Notes: generated by a model not told the origin, from the sequence alone. Counted from the stretch's first letter, positions 19,150-28,870 are shown. The stretch: DNA of 64,000 nt from Clostridia bacterium (GCA_017528375.1 JAFXOY010000024.1:25497-89496), one strand, 5' to 3'. Made by a program: numbers and translations.

Positions 19150-19809
19150 ATGAGTAGAAAAAGACTTATTTTAACAGCTATAGTGCTAGTATTAGTTTTA
19201 GCTATAGGAGGAATATTAGCATATTTCACAGATGTTCAAACAAAAACAAACAGATTCAAAACAGGAGAAGTTAAGATTGAAGTAACAGAACCAAATTTCC
19301 CAGGTGATCCAGATGATCCAACAAGCAAGGTGCCTGTAACACCAAATCAAGAAATTGAAAAAGATCCATTAGTTACAAATAAAGGTGATGGAGAAGTATA
19401 TGCATTTGTTGAAGTTACAATACCAGTAGCAAATGTTAAAGTTGGAAGTGCTACAACAGCAGCACCAACACAATTATTTACAACATTAAAAGAAGATGGA
19501 ACAGCAGGAGTTAATGATGGATGGGTTTTAGTTTCTCAAACACCAGCAACAGCTGATTTTACATCATCAACAACATCTGTTACATATGTATATGCTTACG
19601 GTACAGCAACACAATTAACAGCTTTAACTAAAAATCAAGCTACTACAAAATTATTCAACAAAGTTAAATTTGCAGATGTAAAAGAAACAGATTATTCAGC
19701 ATCAGGAATTCAAAACTCAGATTTTGAAGTAGTAGTTAATGGTTATGGAATCCAAAAAGACGGATTATCAAGTGCAAAACCATCAGAAGTATGGCCTAAT
19801 GTAAAATAA
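19150..19809 (+). CDS. TasA/camelysin-like matrix protein
   Basis: 219 residues, ATG after TTAGGAGGA. Signal segment LILTAIVLVLVLAIGGILAYFTD followed by VQTKTNRFKTGEVKIEV is the classic SipW substrate pattern (AYF.D...N.F.TG). No sorting motif, so it is probably released to form fibres. Alanine- and threonine-rich middle part. It sits directly before the SipW-like peptidase. Confidence 0.82.
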   Translation: MSRKRLILTAIVLVLVLAIGGILAYFTDVQTKTNRFKTGEVKIEVTEPNFPGDPDDPTSKVPVTPNQEIEKDPLVTNKGDGEVYAFVEVTIPVANVKVGSATTAAPTQLFTTLKEDGTAGVNDGWVLVSQTPATADFTSSTTSVTYVYAYGTATQLTALTKNQATTKLFNKVKFADVKETDYSASGIQNSDFEVVVNGYGIQKDGLSSAKPSEVWPNVK

Positions 19810-19843
19810 TAGTTTATAATATAAACATATAGGATAGAGTAAT

Positions 19844-20335
19844 ATGAAAACATTTGTAAAAATAACAAAAATTATTTTTAATATAATAACTACAGTTATA
19901 ATAATATTTGGAATATTATTTGTAGGATTGTTCTGCTTTGGAATTCAACCATATGTTGTTGAATCAGGTTCTATGGAACCAGCAATTCAAACCGGTAGTG
20001 TATGTTTTGTAAATCAAAGAGCTAAATATGAAGATATGCAAGTTGGAGATATAATAGCTTTTAAGCTAGATACAGGGGCTTTTGCTACACATAGAATAAA
20101 AGAAATAACTGATGAAGGATTTACAACAAAAGGTGATAAAAATAAAGCAGAAGATAATATAATTACTACAAGATCTAATTTTATCGGAAAAAACATTTTT
20201 TCAATTCCTAATGTAGGTTTTATTGTTAAAGGAATACAAGAACCAAAAGGAAAAATTATACTAGGAACAATAATTGTAGTATTAGTATTGGCAGCTATAC
20301 TAATAGGTAAGCCATCTAAAAAGAAAGAAGAATAA
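19844..20335 (+). CDS. sipW: SipW-like signal peptidase I
   Basis: 163 residues. N-terminal membrane helix, then VESGSMEPAIQTGSVCFV with the catalytic Ser in the SGSMEP box, then DIIAFKL and THRIKEI, where the Lys of general bacterial signal peptidases is replaced by His (ATHRI), as in the SipW/archaeal (ER-type) group. A second helix at the C-terminus ends in KKKEE. It would process the two TasA-like proteins upstream. Confidence 0.9.
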   Translation: MKTFVKITKIIFNIITTVIIIFGILFVGLFCFGIQPYVVESGSMEPAIQTGSVCFVNQRAKYEDMQVGDIIAFKLDTGAFATHRIKEITDEGFTTKGDKNKAEDNIITTRSNFIGKNIFSIPNVGFIVKGIQEPKGKIILGTIIVVLVLAAILIGKPSKKKEE

Positions 20336-20336
20336 A

Positions 20337-20380
20337 ATAAAGGACAATTTTGGTACGTGTACCAAATTGTCCTTTTTGTT
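20337..20380. terminator. Terminator/palindrome after sipW
   Basis: AAAGGACAATTTTGGTAC / GTACCAAATTGTCCTTTT; related in sequence to the palindrome at 30879-30941. Confidence 0.8.
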
Positions 20381-20395
20381 TTAAAAATCAAAAAA

Positions 20396-20529
20396 GTACT
20401 TGCAAATTCAATAAAAATGTGATAAAATAAACACGCTGTTAAAGCAAAGTACCTTATACTTGGTTGTAGGATAAACACCACTATGACTCAGTTTAAGGCA
20501 AATTAATAAATATAGGAGGTGCTATAACA
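20396..20529 (+). promoter_or_regulatory. rpsO promoter and likely S15 leader
   Basis: TTGCAA, 17-base spacer and GATAAAAT, then about 90 bases with short pairings before AGGAGGTG. Firmicutes rpsO commonly has an S15-binding leader here; not tested against a model. Confidence 0.45.
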
Positions 20530-20793
20530 ATGACAAAGGAAAGAAAACAAGAAATCATTAATACTTATAAAAGAGAAGAAAACGATACTGGTTCTCCAGA
20601 AGTTCAAGTAGCTCTTTTAACAGAAAGAATTAACGAACTAACAGAACATCTAAAAGTTCATAAAAAAGACAACCACTCTAGAAGAGGTCTTTTAAAAATG
20701 GTAGGTGCTAGAAGAAACTTATTAAACTACTTAGCTAAAAAAGATGTTCAAAGATATAGAGATATCGTTGAAAAACTTGGATTAAGAAAATAA
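20530..20793 (+). CDS. rpsO: 30S ribosomal protein S15
   Basis: 87 residues, normal length. ERKQEII...[17 protein letters not shown] and [19 protein letters not shown] are diagnostic of S15, which binds the 16S central domain. Followed by pnp, the usual rpsO-pnp pair. Confidence 0.98.
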   Translation: MTKERKQEIINTYKREENDTGSPEVQVALLTERINELTEHLKVHKKDNHSRRGLLKMVGARRNLLNYLAKKDVQRYRDIVEKLGLRK

Positions 20794-20799
20794 TAATCA

Positions 20800-20842
20800 T
20801 TGGACGTTTTGCTTATCTTTGGCTAAACGTCCTTTCTTTATT
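20800..20842 (+). terminator. Terminator after rpsO
   Basis: GGACGTTT...AAACGTCC stem then TTTCTTTATTTT. Confidence 0.75.
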
Positions 20843-20908
20843 TTAATTAAATGGTGTTTATAATTAATGCAATTGTTTGTTAGAAGTAGCTTGGAAGAAA
20901 GATTTTAA

Positions 20909-20943
20909 AAAAAGGACTGTTCCAAATTAAAAAAGTCCTTCTT
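20909..20943. repeat. Small palindrome AAGGACT...AGTCCTT
   Basis: Short relative of the GGACGG palindromes in the rpsO-pnp gap; may also form a second terminator or an RNA processing hairpin in front of pnp. Confidence 0.5.
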
Positions 20944-20997
20944 CGAGGTTACACTATCAAATAAATTGCAAATATAAAATAAAAAGGAGAGAAATTT

Positions 20998-23118
20998 ATG
21001 TTTAAAGTTTATGAAACAGAGTTAGCTGGAAGAAAGCTATCAATCGAATCAGGAAAAATTGCTGGATTAGCAAATGGAAGTGTAATGGTAAGATATGGAG
21101 ACACAGTTGTAATGGTTAATGTTACAGCATCTAAAGAACCAAAAGATGGAATTGACTTTTTCCCATTATCAGTTGATTATGAAGAAAAATTATATTCAGT
21201 AGGAAAAATACCAGGTGGATTCTTGAAAAGAGAAGGAAAACCTTCAGACAAAGCAATATTAACATCAAGAGCAATAGATAGACCACTTCGTCCATTATTC
21301 CCAAAAGATTTTAGAAATGATGTTGTAGTTGTTGCAACAGTTTTATCTGTAGACCAAGACAACTCACCAGAAGTATGTGCAATGATAGGTGCATCAGCTG
21401 CTTTATCAATTTCTGATATCCCATTTGGTGGACCAACAGCAGCAGTAAATGTTGGATATGTAAACGATGAAATAGTTATAAACCCAACAGCTGAACAAAG
21501 AGAAAATAGCAGATTAACATTAACTGTAGCAGGTACAATGGAAAAAATTACAATGATTGAAGCTGGAGCTGATGAAATTCCAAATAGCACAATGTTGGAA
21601 GCTATTAAAACTGCACATGTTGAAATTAAGAAAATATGTGAATTTATTTCAAAAATTAAAGAAGAAATAGGAAAACCTAAATTTGAATATAAATCATTTG
21701 CAGTAGATCCAGAAATATATAATGAAGTAGAAGCAAACTTCAAAGAGAGAATGTATCAAGATGTACAAGCTCAAGATAAAGAAGTAAGAGACGCAAATGT
21801 TGAAAAACTTACTGAAGATGTAATAGCATATTTTACAGAAAAATATGGTGAAGAAAAATTAGAAGAAATTCAAGCTGATGTTTTAGAAAGCATTCATAAA
21901 TTAGAAAAATTATGTGTTAGAGAAATGATTTATAATGAACACAAACGTCCAGACGGAAGAAGTTTAACAGAAATTAGACCATTATCATGCGAAGTAGGTG
22001 TTTTACCACGTGTTCATGGTAGTGCAATATTCACAAGAGGACAAACTCAAGTAATGTCAATTGCAACACTTGGAATGAAAAGTGAAGAACAAGTATTAGA
22101 TGGTATTGATGAAGAAGAAAGCAAAAGATACATGCATCATTACAATTTCCCAGCATACAGTGTTGGTGAAGCTCGTACATCACGTGGACCAGGAAGAAGA
22201 GAAGTTGGACATGGAGCATTAGCTGAAAAAGCATTAGTTCCAGTAATCCCATCATATGATGAATTCCCATATGCAATAAGAGTTGTATCTGAAGTTTTAT
22301 CTTCAAATGGTTCAACATCTCAAGCAAGTATTTGTGGAAGTACTTTAGCATTAATGGATGCAGGTGTTCCAATTAAGAAACCAGTTGCTGGTATTTCTAC
22401 AGGATTAGTTACAAATCCAGAGAATCCAGATGAATGGGTAATGCTTACAGACATTCAAGGTATTGAAGATTTCTTTGGAGATATGGACTTCAAAGTTGGT
22501 GGAACAAAAGATGGTATTACAGCTATCCAAGTTGACATCAAAATTGACGGTTTAACATATGATATAATTGAGCAAGCTTTTGAAAGAACAAAAGTTGCTA
22601 GAGACTATATCTTAGATGAAATTATGCTAAAACAAATAGACAAACCAAGAGCAGAAATTTCAAAATATGCTCCAAGAATTTTAACAACAACTATTAACGT
22701 AGATAAAATTAGAGACGTAATAGGACCTGGTGGAAAAATGATTAATAAAATTATTGATGAAACAGGTGTTAAAATCGATATTGAAGACAATGGATATGTA
22801 TGTGTATATTCAACAGATACAGAAAGCGGAAAAAAAGCATTAAAGATGATAGAAGATATAGCTAAAGACATTGAAGTGAACGGTATCTATGACGGAAAAG
22901 TTACTAGATTAATGGCTTTCGGAGCTTTTGTTGATATTGGTGGAGGAAAAGAAGGTTTACTTCATATTTCAAAAATATCAAGCAAAAGAGTAGAAAGAGT
23001 TGAAGATGTTTTAGCTGTTGGAGATGAAATTACTGTTAAAGTTATTGAAATTGACAGTCAAGGAAGAATTAACTTATCTATGAGAGATTTAGAAGCAAAA
23101 AATTCTGAAGAAGAATAG
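20998..23118 (+). CDS. pnp: Polynucleotide phosphorylase
   Basis: 706 residues. Two RNase PH domains (residues 1-220 and 310-540, with FTRGQTQVMS and SNGSTSQASICGSTLALMDAGVP), then KH (DVIGPGGKMINKIIDETG) and S1 (GKVTRLMAFGAFVDI) domains. It degrades RNA 3' to 5' by phosphorolysis and is part of the RNA turnover machinery. ATG after AAAAGGAGAG. This long gene contains no in-frame CGG. Confidence 0.98.
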   Translation: MFKVYETELAGRKLSIESGKIAGLANGSVMVRYGDTVVMVNVTASKEPKDGIDFFPLSVDYEEKLYSVGKIPGGFLKREGKPSDKAILTSRAIDRPLRPLFPKDFRNDVVVVATVLSVDQDNSPEVCAMIGASAALSISDIPFGGPTAAVNVGYVNDEIVINPTAEQRENSRLTLTVAGTMEKITMIEAGADEIPNSTMLEAIKTAHVEIKKICEFISKIKEEIGKPKFEYKSFAVDPEIYNEVEANFKERMYQDVQAQDKEVRDANVEKLTEDVIAYFTEKYGEEKLEEIQADVLESIHKLEKLCVREMIYNEHKRPDGRSLTEIRPLSCEVGVLPRVHGSAIFTRGQTQVMSIATLGMKSEEQVLDGIDEEESKRYMHHYNFPAYSVGEARTSRGPGRREVGHGALAEKALVPVIPSYDEFPYAIRVVSEVLSSNGSTSQASICGSTLALMDAGVPIKKPVAGISTGLVTNPENPDEWVMLTDIQGIEDFFGDMDFKVGGTKDGITAIQVDIKIDGLTYDIIEQAFERTKVARDYILDEIMLKQIDKPRAEISKYAPRILTTTINVDKIRDVIGPGGKMINKIIDETGVKIDIEDNGYVCVYSTDTESGKKALKMIEDIAKDIEVNGIYDGKVTRLMAFGAFVDIGGGKEGLLHISKISSKRVERVEDVLAVGDEITVKVIEIDSQGRINLSMRDLEAKNSEEE

Positions 23119-23206
23119 TGCGAAAAACTTGTAAAAATATGTTGAAAAAAATCTAAAGAATAGTATAATTATAGTAGAATAAAAATTATAAAAAAGGGAG
23201 ATTAAA

Positions 23207-24436
23207 ATGGAATATTTATATATTTTACAACAAGCTATGGTTTGGATTATAACTATTTATTGGATATATCAATTAGTAATTAGTTTGTGTTCACTAATAA
23301 AAGTTAAAGATAAACCATTAGTTGAAGATAAAGAACATAGATTTATGATGATAATTCCTGCACACAACGAGGAAAAGGTTATTAAAGATCTTGTTTATAG
23401 TTTACAAAATTTAGATTATGACAAAAATTTATATGACATTTATGTTATTGCAGACAACTGCACAGATAATACTGCTCAAATTGCTAAAGAAGCAGGTGCA
23501 ATAGTATATGAAAGATTTGATGAAACACATAAAACAAAAGGTTTTGCACTTCAATGGTTTTTACAACAAAAAATTGAAGAAGATGCACCTTATGATGCAT
23601 TCTGTATATTTGATGCAGATAATATAGTTGATAAAAATTTCTTAAAAGCAATGAATAAAAAGCTAAATCAAGGTGAGGATGTTGTACAAGGATATAGAGA
23701 TATTAAGAACCCTTCAGATAGCTGGGTTACAGCAGGATATGCAATATTCTATTGGACAATGAACAGATTTTATCATTTAGCAAGATATAACTTAGGTTTA
23801 TCTCCATTAATAAATGGAACAGGATTTATGGTAAAATTTGATGTTGTTAAACCAGATGGATGGCAAACAAAAACACTTACAGAAGATATAGAATTTTCAT
23901 TAAAAAGAATTATAGCAGGAAAGAAACTTGGCTGGGCAACTGATGCAATAGTATATGATGAACAACCAGTAGGATTTAAACAATCATGGTCACAAAGATC
24001 AAGATGGACAGTAGGACATATTCAATGTTTACATGAATATACTAAACCATTAGCTGTAGCTGTAAAAGAAAATAAAACAGTAATGAATTTTGACGGATTG
24101 TTATATATGCTTGGAAGTATTCCAATGTTTGTGTTAACAATAGTATTATTAGTTTTAAATATTGTATTATTCTTAACAAATGGAATGAGTGTTTCAGATT
24201 TATTGTGGAATGCAGTAAGATATGTTGTACCAACATTTTTCATACCAATTCTAACAGGAATTATGATTATGCTTATTGATAAAAAGCCAATTAGGCCTAT
24301 GATTAAGGGATTAATATTATATCCATTATTTTTAGGATCTTGGTTATTAATTAACTTTAAATGTTTGTTTAAAAGAGAAACAAGCTGGGAAAAAATAGAG
24401 CATAATGTTTCAAAAAGCATTGAAGAAATGAAATAA
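23207..24436 (+). CDS. Family 2 membrane glycosyltransferase
   Basis: 409 residues. An N-terminal membrane helix, GT-A domain with IPAHNEEKVI, DNCTDNT, DADN (DxD) and QRSRW, then four C-terminal membrane helices. This layout fits processive or semi-processive GT2 enzymes making surface polysaccharide. Own promoter (TTGAAA, TATAAT) and terminator. Sugar specificity cannot be read. Confidence 0.9.
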   Translation: MEYLYILQQAMVWIITIYWIYQLVISLCSLIKVKDKPLVEDKEHRFMMIIPAHNEEKVIKDLVYSLQNLDYDKNLYDIYVIADNCTDNTAQIAKEAGAIVYERFDETHKTKGFALQWFLQQKIEEDAPYDAFCIFDADNIVDKNFLKAMNKKLNQGEDVVQGYRDIKNPSDSWVTAGYAIFYWTMNRFYHLARYNLGLSPLINGTGFMVKFDVVKPDGWQTKTLTEDIEFSLKRIIAGKKLGWATDAIVYDEQPVGFKQSWSQRSRWTVGHIQCLHEYTKPLAVAVKENKTVMNFDGLLYMLGSIPMFVLTIVLLVLNIVLFLTNGMSVSDLLWNAVRYVVPTFFIPILTGIMIMLIDKKPIRPMIKGLILYPLFLGSWLLINFKCLFKRETSWEKIEHNVSKSIEEMK

Positions 24437-24437
24437 A

Positions 24438-24476
24438 ATTAAAGGACAGAGATAAAAATCTCTGTCCTTTTTAGCA
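24438..24476. terminator. Bidirectional terminator
   Basis: AAAGGACAGAGAT / ATCTCTGTCCTTTTT stem between converging genes. Confidence 0.85.
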
Positions 24477-24501
24477 GTATGCCCCCTGCAGTTTGATTTG
24501 T

Positions 24502-24912
24502 TTAGCCTACTTTTTTGAGCTTTTGCTTGGCGATAAAACTTGTAACGCCTTGTGCACCATTGAAACTTGCAAAACAAGTTACAACTAATGTTGGAATGAA
24601 AAGTTTTTTTATTAAGTCAAAGAAAAGCCATTGACCAGAAAAAAGAATAATGCCCGAATTATAATAAATAATGTGGGTTATAACTGAAGCAATTATTACA
24701 ACTATAGAATCAATTCCAACTTCCCGTGCAGTGCTGTCAGTGACAGATTCTGAAACAATGATTCCGGTTTCAAGTATTATAATAATTTGTAATAAGTTTT
24801 GAAACCAACTCATCGTATATATATCACATGTAGTTTGAGTTGCTAAAAACATTAAAACAATTATACTCATTACTGAAGCACCGAGACCAAAGATTACTGC
24901 AAATGGTTTCAT
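24502..24912 (-). CDS. Small membrane protein, 136 aa (orphan cassette)
   Basis: Start ATG 24912-24910 after AAGGGGGAA on the minus strand. Three or four hydrophobic helices; unrecognised. In-frame CGG at 24726-24724 is read as Arg in STAREVGIDS: a +1 shift there would stop within eight codons while the 0 frame runs on for another 74 residues. Mixed codon use, own terminator; one of the orphan cassettes. Confidence 0.65.
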   Translation of the reverse strand: MKPFAVIFGLGASVMSIIVLMFLATQTTCDIYTMSWFQNLLQIIIILETGIIVSESVTDSTAREVGIDSIVVIIASVITHIIYYNSGIILFSGQWLFFDLIKKLFIPTLVVTCFASFNGAQGVTSFIAKQKLKKVG

Positions 24913-25064
24913 AATGAAATTCCCCCTTGAGAAGTGCTTGGGCATAAACACTTAAATTGTTTTGGAATAGAGGTATTATATCATATTCAGATCAAGTAGT
25001 CAACATAATTTGAGACGGGATTAGCAAAACAATATATTTTGAATACTATATAATAGGTGATATT

Positions 25065-25590
25065 ATGTTCAGAGATATGTATTATGATGCAAAAAACATA
25101 AAGGAAAAAGACCCAGCAGCACGTAATTTTTTAGAGGTTATTATACTATATCCACGGATTTCATGTATTGATTTTTTATAGAATAGCACATTTCTTGTAT
25201 AATATAAAACTCTTCTTCATAGCAAGATTGATATCTCAATTAGGAAGATTTTTCACAGGAATAGAAATACATCCAGGTGCAAAAATAGGAAAAAGATTAT
25301 TCATTGATCATGGAATGGGAATTGTAATAGGTGAAACTGCGGAAATAGGAGATGATTGCATAATATATCATCAAGTTACTCTTGGAGGAACTGGAAAAGA
25401 TAAATATAAAAGACATCCAACTGTAGGAAATAATGTGATGATTGGAGCTGGTGCGAAAGTATTAGGCCCTATAAATATTGGAAACAATGTAAAAATAGGT
25501 GCAGGAGCAGTTGTTTTAAAATCAGTTGAAGATGATGTCACAGTTGTAGGAGTACCATGTGATAGGATTATAAAAAGAAAAAAGCCCTAA
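25065..25590 (+). CDS. cysE: Serine O-acetyltransferase CysE; +1 frameshift at CGG
   Basis: First enzyme of cysteine synthesis from serine (acetyl-CoA + serine). ATG 25065 follows ATAGGTGA. Residues 1-30 ([30 protein letters not shown]) are in one frame; skipping the C of CGG at 25155 joins [16 protein letters not shown] and the left-handed beta-helix ([28 protein letters not shown]). The total is exactly 174 residues. Without the shift the protein ends after 37 residues. Both halves align to CysE across the YPGFH motif, so the junction is placed with confidence. Confidence 0.93.
25155..25157 (+). other. +1 frameshift site in cysE (CGG)
   Basis: 0 frame: TAT CCA CGG ATT TCA TGT ... TAG. Skipping the C: CCA GGA TTT CAT GTA, the conserved YPGFH. 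Confidence 0.9.
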
Positions 25591-25746
25591 ATCATTGAAA
25601 ATAGCGAAAAAAAGTGATATAATTTGTTTACTAAATTTTAAATACAGCAAAGTGCTGTTTATATATTAAATAATTAGTGTGAATTATTATTCAAGGTCAG
25701 ACACTAATTTAAATTACATATGGTTGATTATAAGGGAGGAATATAA

Positions 25747-26325
25747 ATGTCACAAGTGCTCGATAAGGGAACTCGTAATTTTATTGAAAATGAAGCATTA
25801 AAGCTTCAAAAGGACCTGAAAATCATAAGTGAACCTAATGTATATGATTTTTCTTCTATTCTTCATTTCTTTCGAAAAAAGAAATGGCGGTTCCAATTTA
25901 ATGTAAAGTTAAAGAAAACGTCCAATACTATGAAAGGAACAATTATAGAAGATTCTATGGAGCAAATTATTAAATATAATGTAATAGACTCCGAGAATTC
26001 AAAAACACTTCAGTTTGATATTAAAAATCCAAACAATCTTGACAGCAGATGTGAATACATGATGTTTTTAAGGGCTATTTTCTATGAATATTGGGGAGAA
26101 CTAAAGGAAAAAACAGAATATAAAGGCATTGAGTTTTCAGATAATTTAGATTACAGTTTGTTTTCTCGTGCTATGATAGTGCCGTATAAAGAATTTAGAA
26201 GGATATCTTTAGATACAATAAAAATTCCGAAAAGTTTAAAAATATCTGATATTGCTGATAAATTCTATGTTCTTTATGTTGTAATAGAAGACAGAATTAA
26301 TGATTGCGGTTGGATTGCAAATTAA
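25747..26325 (+). CDS. Hypothetical protein, 192 aa (orphan cassette)
   Basis: ATG after AAGGGAGGA. Soluble protein with many aromatic and basic residues; no recognised family. In-frame CGG at 25888-25890 is Arg in KKWRFQFN; a +1 shift would stop within six codons. Mixed codon use compared with cysE and rimO. It is preceded by a 156-base leader with a CAGCA...TGCTG hairpin. Confidence 0.65.
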   Translation: MSQVLDKGTRNFIENEALKLQKDLKIISEPNVYDFSSILHFFRKKKWRFQFNVKLKKTSNTMKGTIIEDSMEQIIKYNVIDSENSKTLQFDIKNPNNLDSRCEYMMFLRAIFYEYWGELKEKTEYKGIEFSDNLDYSLFSRAMIVPYKEFRRISLDTIKIPKSLKISDIADKFYVLYVVIEDRINDCGWIAN

Positions 26326-26414
26326 AAGTGTATGTGTTTATGACAAAAAACAAATCATAATGCAGCCTCCATGCGAATACAATTAAACAAAAGTATTCAC
26401 ATGGGGGTTTTCAT

Positions 26415-26684
26415 ATGAGAAATTATTCAATAGAGCAACGTGCATGCAGATTAGCACATTATATAGTGGATTCAAAAGATACAGTAAGAGGTGCTGCAAG
26501 AAAGTTTGGTGTGAGTAAATCAACAGTACATAAAGATGTAAGCGAAAGATTACTAAAGATAAACCCCGCATTAGCAACAGAAGTAAGAGAAATACTTGAT
26601 GAAAACAAGGCAGAGAGACACATAAGAGGAGGAATGGCGACAAAGAGAAAATACAGTTATTTGAAGGAAAAAGATGACGTATGA
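26415..26684 (+). CDS. spoIIID: Sporulation transcription factor SpoIIID
   Basis: 89 residues, usual length. Helix-turn-helix TVRGAARKFGVSKSTVHKDVSERL at residues 23-46 and basic C-terminal helix are diagnostic. SpoIIID regulates mother-cell genes after engulfment together with sigma E. ATG after GGGGG. Single gene; a palindromic repeat follows. Confidence 0.95.
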   Translation: MRNYSIEQRACRLAHYIVDSKDTVRGAARKFGVSKSTVHKDVSERLLKINPALATEVREILDENKAERHIRGGMATKRKYSYLKEKDDV

Positions 26685-26750
26685 CACATTTGGGGACGGA
26701 CTCAATTTGGGACATTTTTGACACAAAATGAGTCCGTCCCCAAATGTGTC
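26683..26750. repeat. Intergenic palindrome GGGGACGGACTC type
   Basis: Outer arms GACACATTTGGGGACGGACT and inverse, inner arm with TTTGGGACATTTTTGACACAAA. Near copies at 55502, 55966 and 57873. Confidence 0.85.
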
Positions 26751-26825
26751 ATTAACGGTTGCAAAAATGGTGAAAAAGTGGTAAAATAGTTGATAATTGT
26801 AATAAAAAGGAGAGAAATTAGAAAA

Positions 26826-28130
26826 ATGAATGTAGGATTTGTATCATTAGGTTGTAGCAAAAATTTAGTAGATACTGAAATGACAATAGGTTTATTTAGA
26901 AAAAATAATTATAAAATTGTAAGTAATCCAGAAGATGCTGATATTATAGTAGTTAATACTTGCGGATTTATTGAGTCTGCTAAAGAAGAAGCAATAAATA
27001 CTCTATTAGAAATGGCTGAATATAAAAAGAAAAGATGTAAATATTTAATTGCGATGGGATGCTTAGTACAAAGATATAAAGAAGAACTTGAGAAATCTAT
27101 GCCAGAAGTTGATTTATTTATTAAATATAAAGAATATGAAACAATTTGGGAACAGATTGAAAATGTAATTGGAAAACAAGAAAAGACTAAAATGTGTGGA
27201 TTAGAGTTCTCAGAAAGGATTGTTTCTACAGGTGAAAATTTTGCATATTTAAGGATAGCAGAGGGATGTAGCAATAGATGTACATATTGTGCAATTCCAT
27301 ATATTAGAGGAAAATTTGTTAGCAGAAAAATGGAAGATGTTTTAGAAGAAGCTAACAAATTAGTAAATCAAGGTTATAAAGAATTAATTGTAATAGCTCA
27401 AGATACAAGTAAATATGGAATTGATATATATGGAGAACCAAAGTTAGCAGAATTACTTGAAAAATTATCTAAAATAGAAGGTGTAAAATGGGTAAGATTT
27501 TTATATACATATCCAGAATCTATTACAGATGAATTGATTAAAGTAGTAAAAGAAAATGATAAAATTTGCAAATATTTTGATATTCCAGTTCAACATATTT
27601 CTAACTCTGTATTAAAAAGAATGAACAGAAAAAGTAATGGAGAAAGTATTAGAAATGTTATTACAAAAATAAGAAAAGAAATACCAGAAGTGATAATTAG
27701 AACAACTGTAATGGTGGGATTTCCAGGAGAAACAAAAGAAGATTTTGATGAATTATATGAATTTGTGAAATGGGCTAAATTTGAACGATTAGGAGCATTT
27801 GCATATTCTAAAGAAGATGGAACACCAGCAGAAAAATTAGATGGGCATCTACATCCAATGACAAAGAAAAGTAGATATAATAAAATTATGAAATTGCAAC
27901 AACAGATTTCTGATGAAATCATGAAAAACCAAATTGGAAAAGAATTTGAAGTTTTAATAGAAGACGAAAGTTTTGATGGAAAATATTATATTGGAAGAAG
28001 TAAAAATGAAGTTCCAGATATTGATGGGGTAATTTTTGTTGAAAAAACTAAGGACGAATTATTTGATAAGTTTGTGAAAGTAAAAATTACTGGAAGTAGA
28101 GATTATGATTTAATTGGAAAATTGGTTTAA
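26826..28130 (+). CDS. rimO: Ribosomal protein S12 methylthiotransferase RimO
   Basis: 434 residues from ATG 26826. UPF0004 domain with three cluster cysteines (SLGCSKN, VNTCGF, AMGCL), radical SAM domain CSNRCTYCAIP near residues 145-155, TRAM domain at the C-terminus. It adds methylthio to an Asp of S12. The LGCSKN start distinguishes RimO from MiaB and MtaB. Upstream AAAAGGAGAG sets the transcript; the ATG lies 17 bases after it. Confidence 0.92.
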   Translation: MNVGFVSLGCSKNLVDTEMTIGLFRKNNYKIVSNPEDADIIVVNTCGFIESAKEEAINTLLEMAEYKKKRCKYLIAMGCLVQRYKEELEKSMPEVDLFIKYKEYETIWEQIENVIGKQEKTKMCGLEFSERIVSTGENFAYLRIAEGCSNRCTYCAIPYIRGKFVSRKMEDVLEEANKLVNQGYKELIVIAQDTSKYGIDIYGEPKLAELLEKLSKIEGVKWVRFLYTYPESITDELIKVVKENDKICKYFDIPVQHISNSVLKRMNRKSNGESIRNVITKIRKEIPEVIIRTTVMVGFPGETKEDFDELYEFVKWAKFERLGAFAYSKEDGTPAEKLDGHLHPMTKKSRYNKIMKLQQQISDEIMKNQIGKEFEVLIEDESFDGKYYIGRSKNEVPDIDGVIFVEKTKDELFDKFVKVKITGSRDYDLIGKLV

Positions 28131-28183
28131 AATTAGGGACGGAGAAAATCTTAAAAGTTTAAAATTTTCTCCGTCCCTAATTT
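28130..28183. repeat. Intergenic palindrome GGGACGG type, terminator of rimO
   Basis: AAATTAGGGACGGAGAAAAT and its inverse around a short loop. Confidence 0.8.
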
Positions 28184-28190
28184 AAAAAAC

Positions 28191-28219
28191 TTGTAAAAAT
28201 TTTTAATATATGTTATCAT
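28191..28219 (+). promoter_or_regulatory. Promoter of the OLE-like RNA
   Basis: TTGTAA, 17-base spacer, TATCAT. Confidence 0.65.
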
Positions 28220-28225
28220 ATTATA

Positions 28226-28845
28226 GGTGGTGCATTATTCTAGTTATACTAGCTATTACGAGGGTGGGGCTAAAAATCCACTAAAGGGCACATCGATGAA
28301 GTTTCTTGTTTATGCGCGGAATGCCAGTTTTGTGTGTTTGCAGGGAGTAAGATTCTAGGGAGTTATGTAATGGCATACATAACCACACCCTATTATCGCG
28401 GAGGCTTGAGATTCCATTTGTGTTTTCAAGTAAAACCTATATTGCGTGCCAAGACACAATATATAGTGTAGCCTGTCTTGAGTGATGGTACTGGGATTAA
28501 CATTTATAGTTGATATGTGGCCAATTTTTATTATACATATTAACAGTTATGAAACTATCATTGCAAAAGAGACTAGTAATAGATTTTAAGTATATTAAGG
28601 AAAACTTCTAGAATGTTTGCCGAAATTAGGCATGAAAACTTAAGGATTAAAGTACGGATTTAAGTGGCTGTCTGGAAGCCAAAATGAACTTGGCTATTTT
28701 CTTTAAATGGAAACAGCTGAACAGTAATGTTTAGTAGAAAATAGAGAAATTCATCTAGACCTAAACCGTAAAGTTTACTTAAGTTTTTACCACCAAAAAA
28801 TATATGAAAGGAATCTATCTTTAAATAGATTTCTTAATTTTATAC
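28226..28845 (+). ncRNA. OLE-like large structured noncoding RNA
   Basis: About 620 bases with no credible open reading frame, starting just after a promoter and ending in an AATCTAT/ATAGATT hairpin with a T-rich tail (28812-28841). Base composition is clearly richer in G and C than intergenic DNA here, as for structured RNA, with paired segments such as GGTGGGGC...CCACTAAAGGGCAC and GTAGCCTGTCTTGAGTG. It lies directly upstream of an OapA-like membrane protein gene, the known partner of OLE (ornate, large, extremophilic) RNA of Firmicutes. Identification rests on size, structure-like sequence and neighbour; a covariance search would settle it. Confidence 0.72.
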
Positions 28846-28870
28846 TATAAGGAGAGAAATAATAAACTAA

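Noticed and set aside
28226-28845. RNase P, tmRNA or 6S RNA
   Set aside because: The conserved cores of these RNAs are not visible and the downstream OapA-like gene points to OLE.
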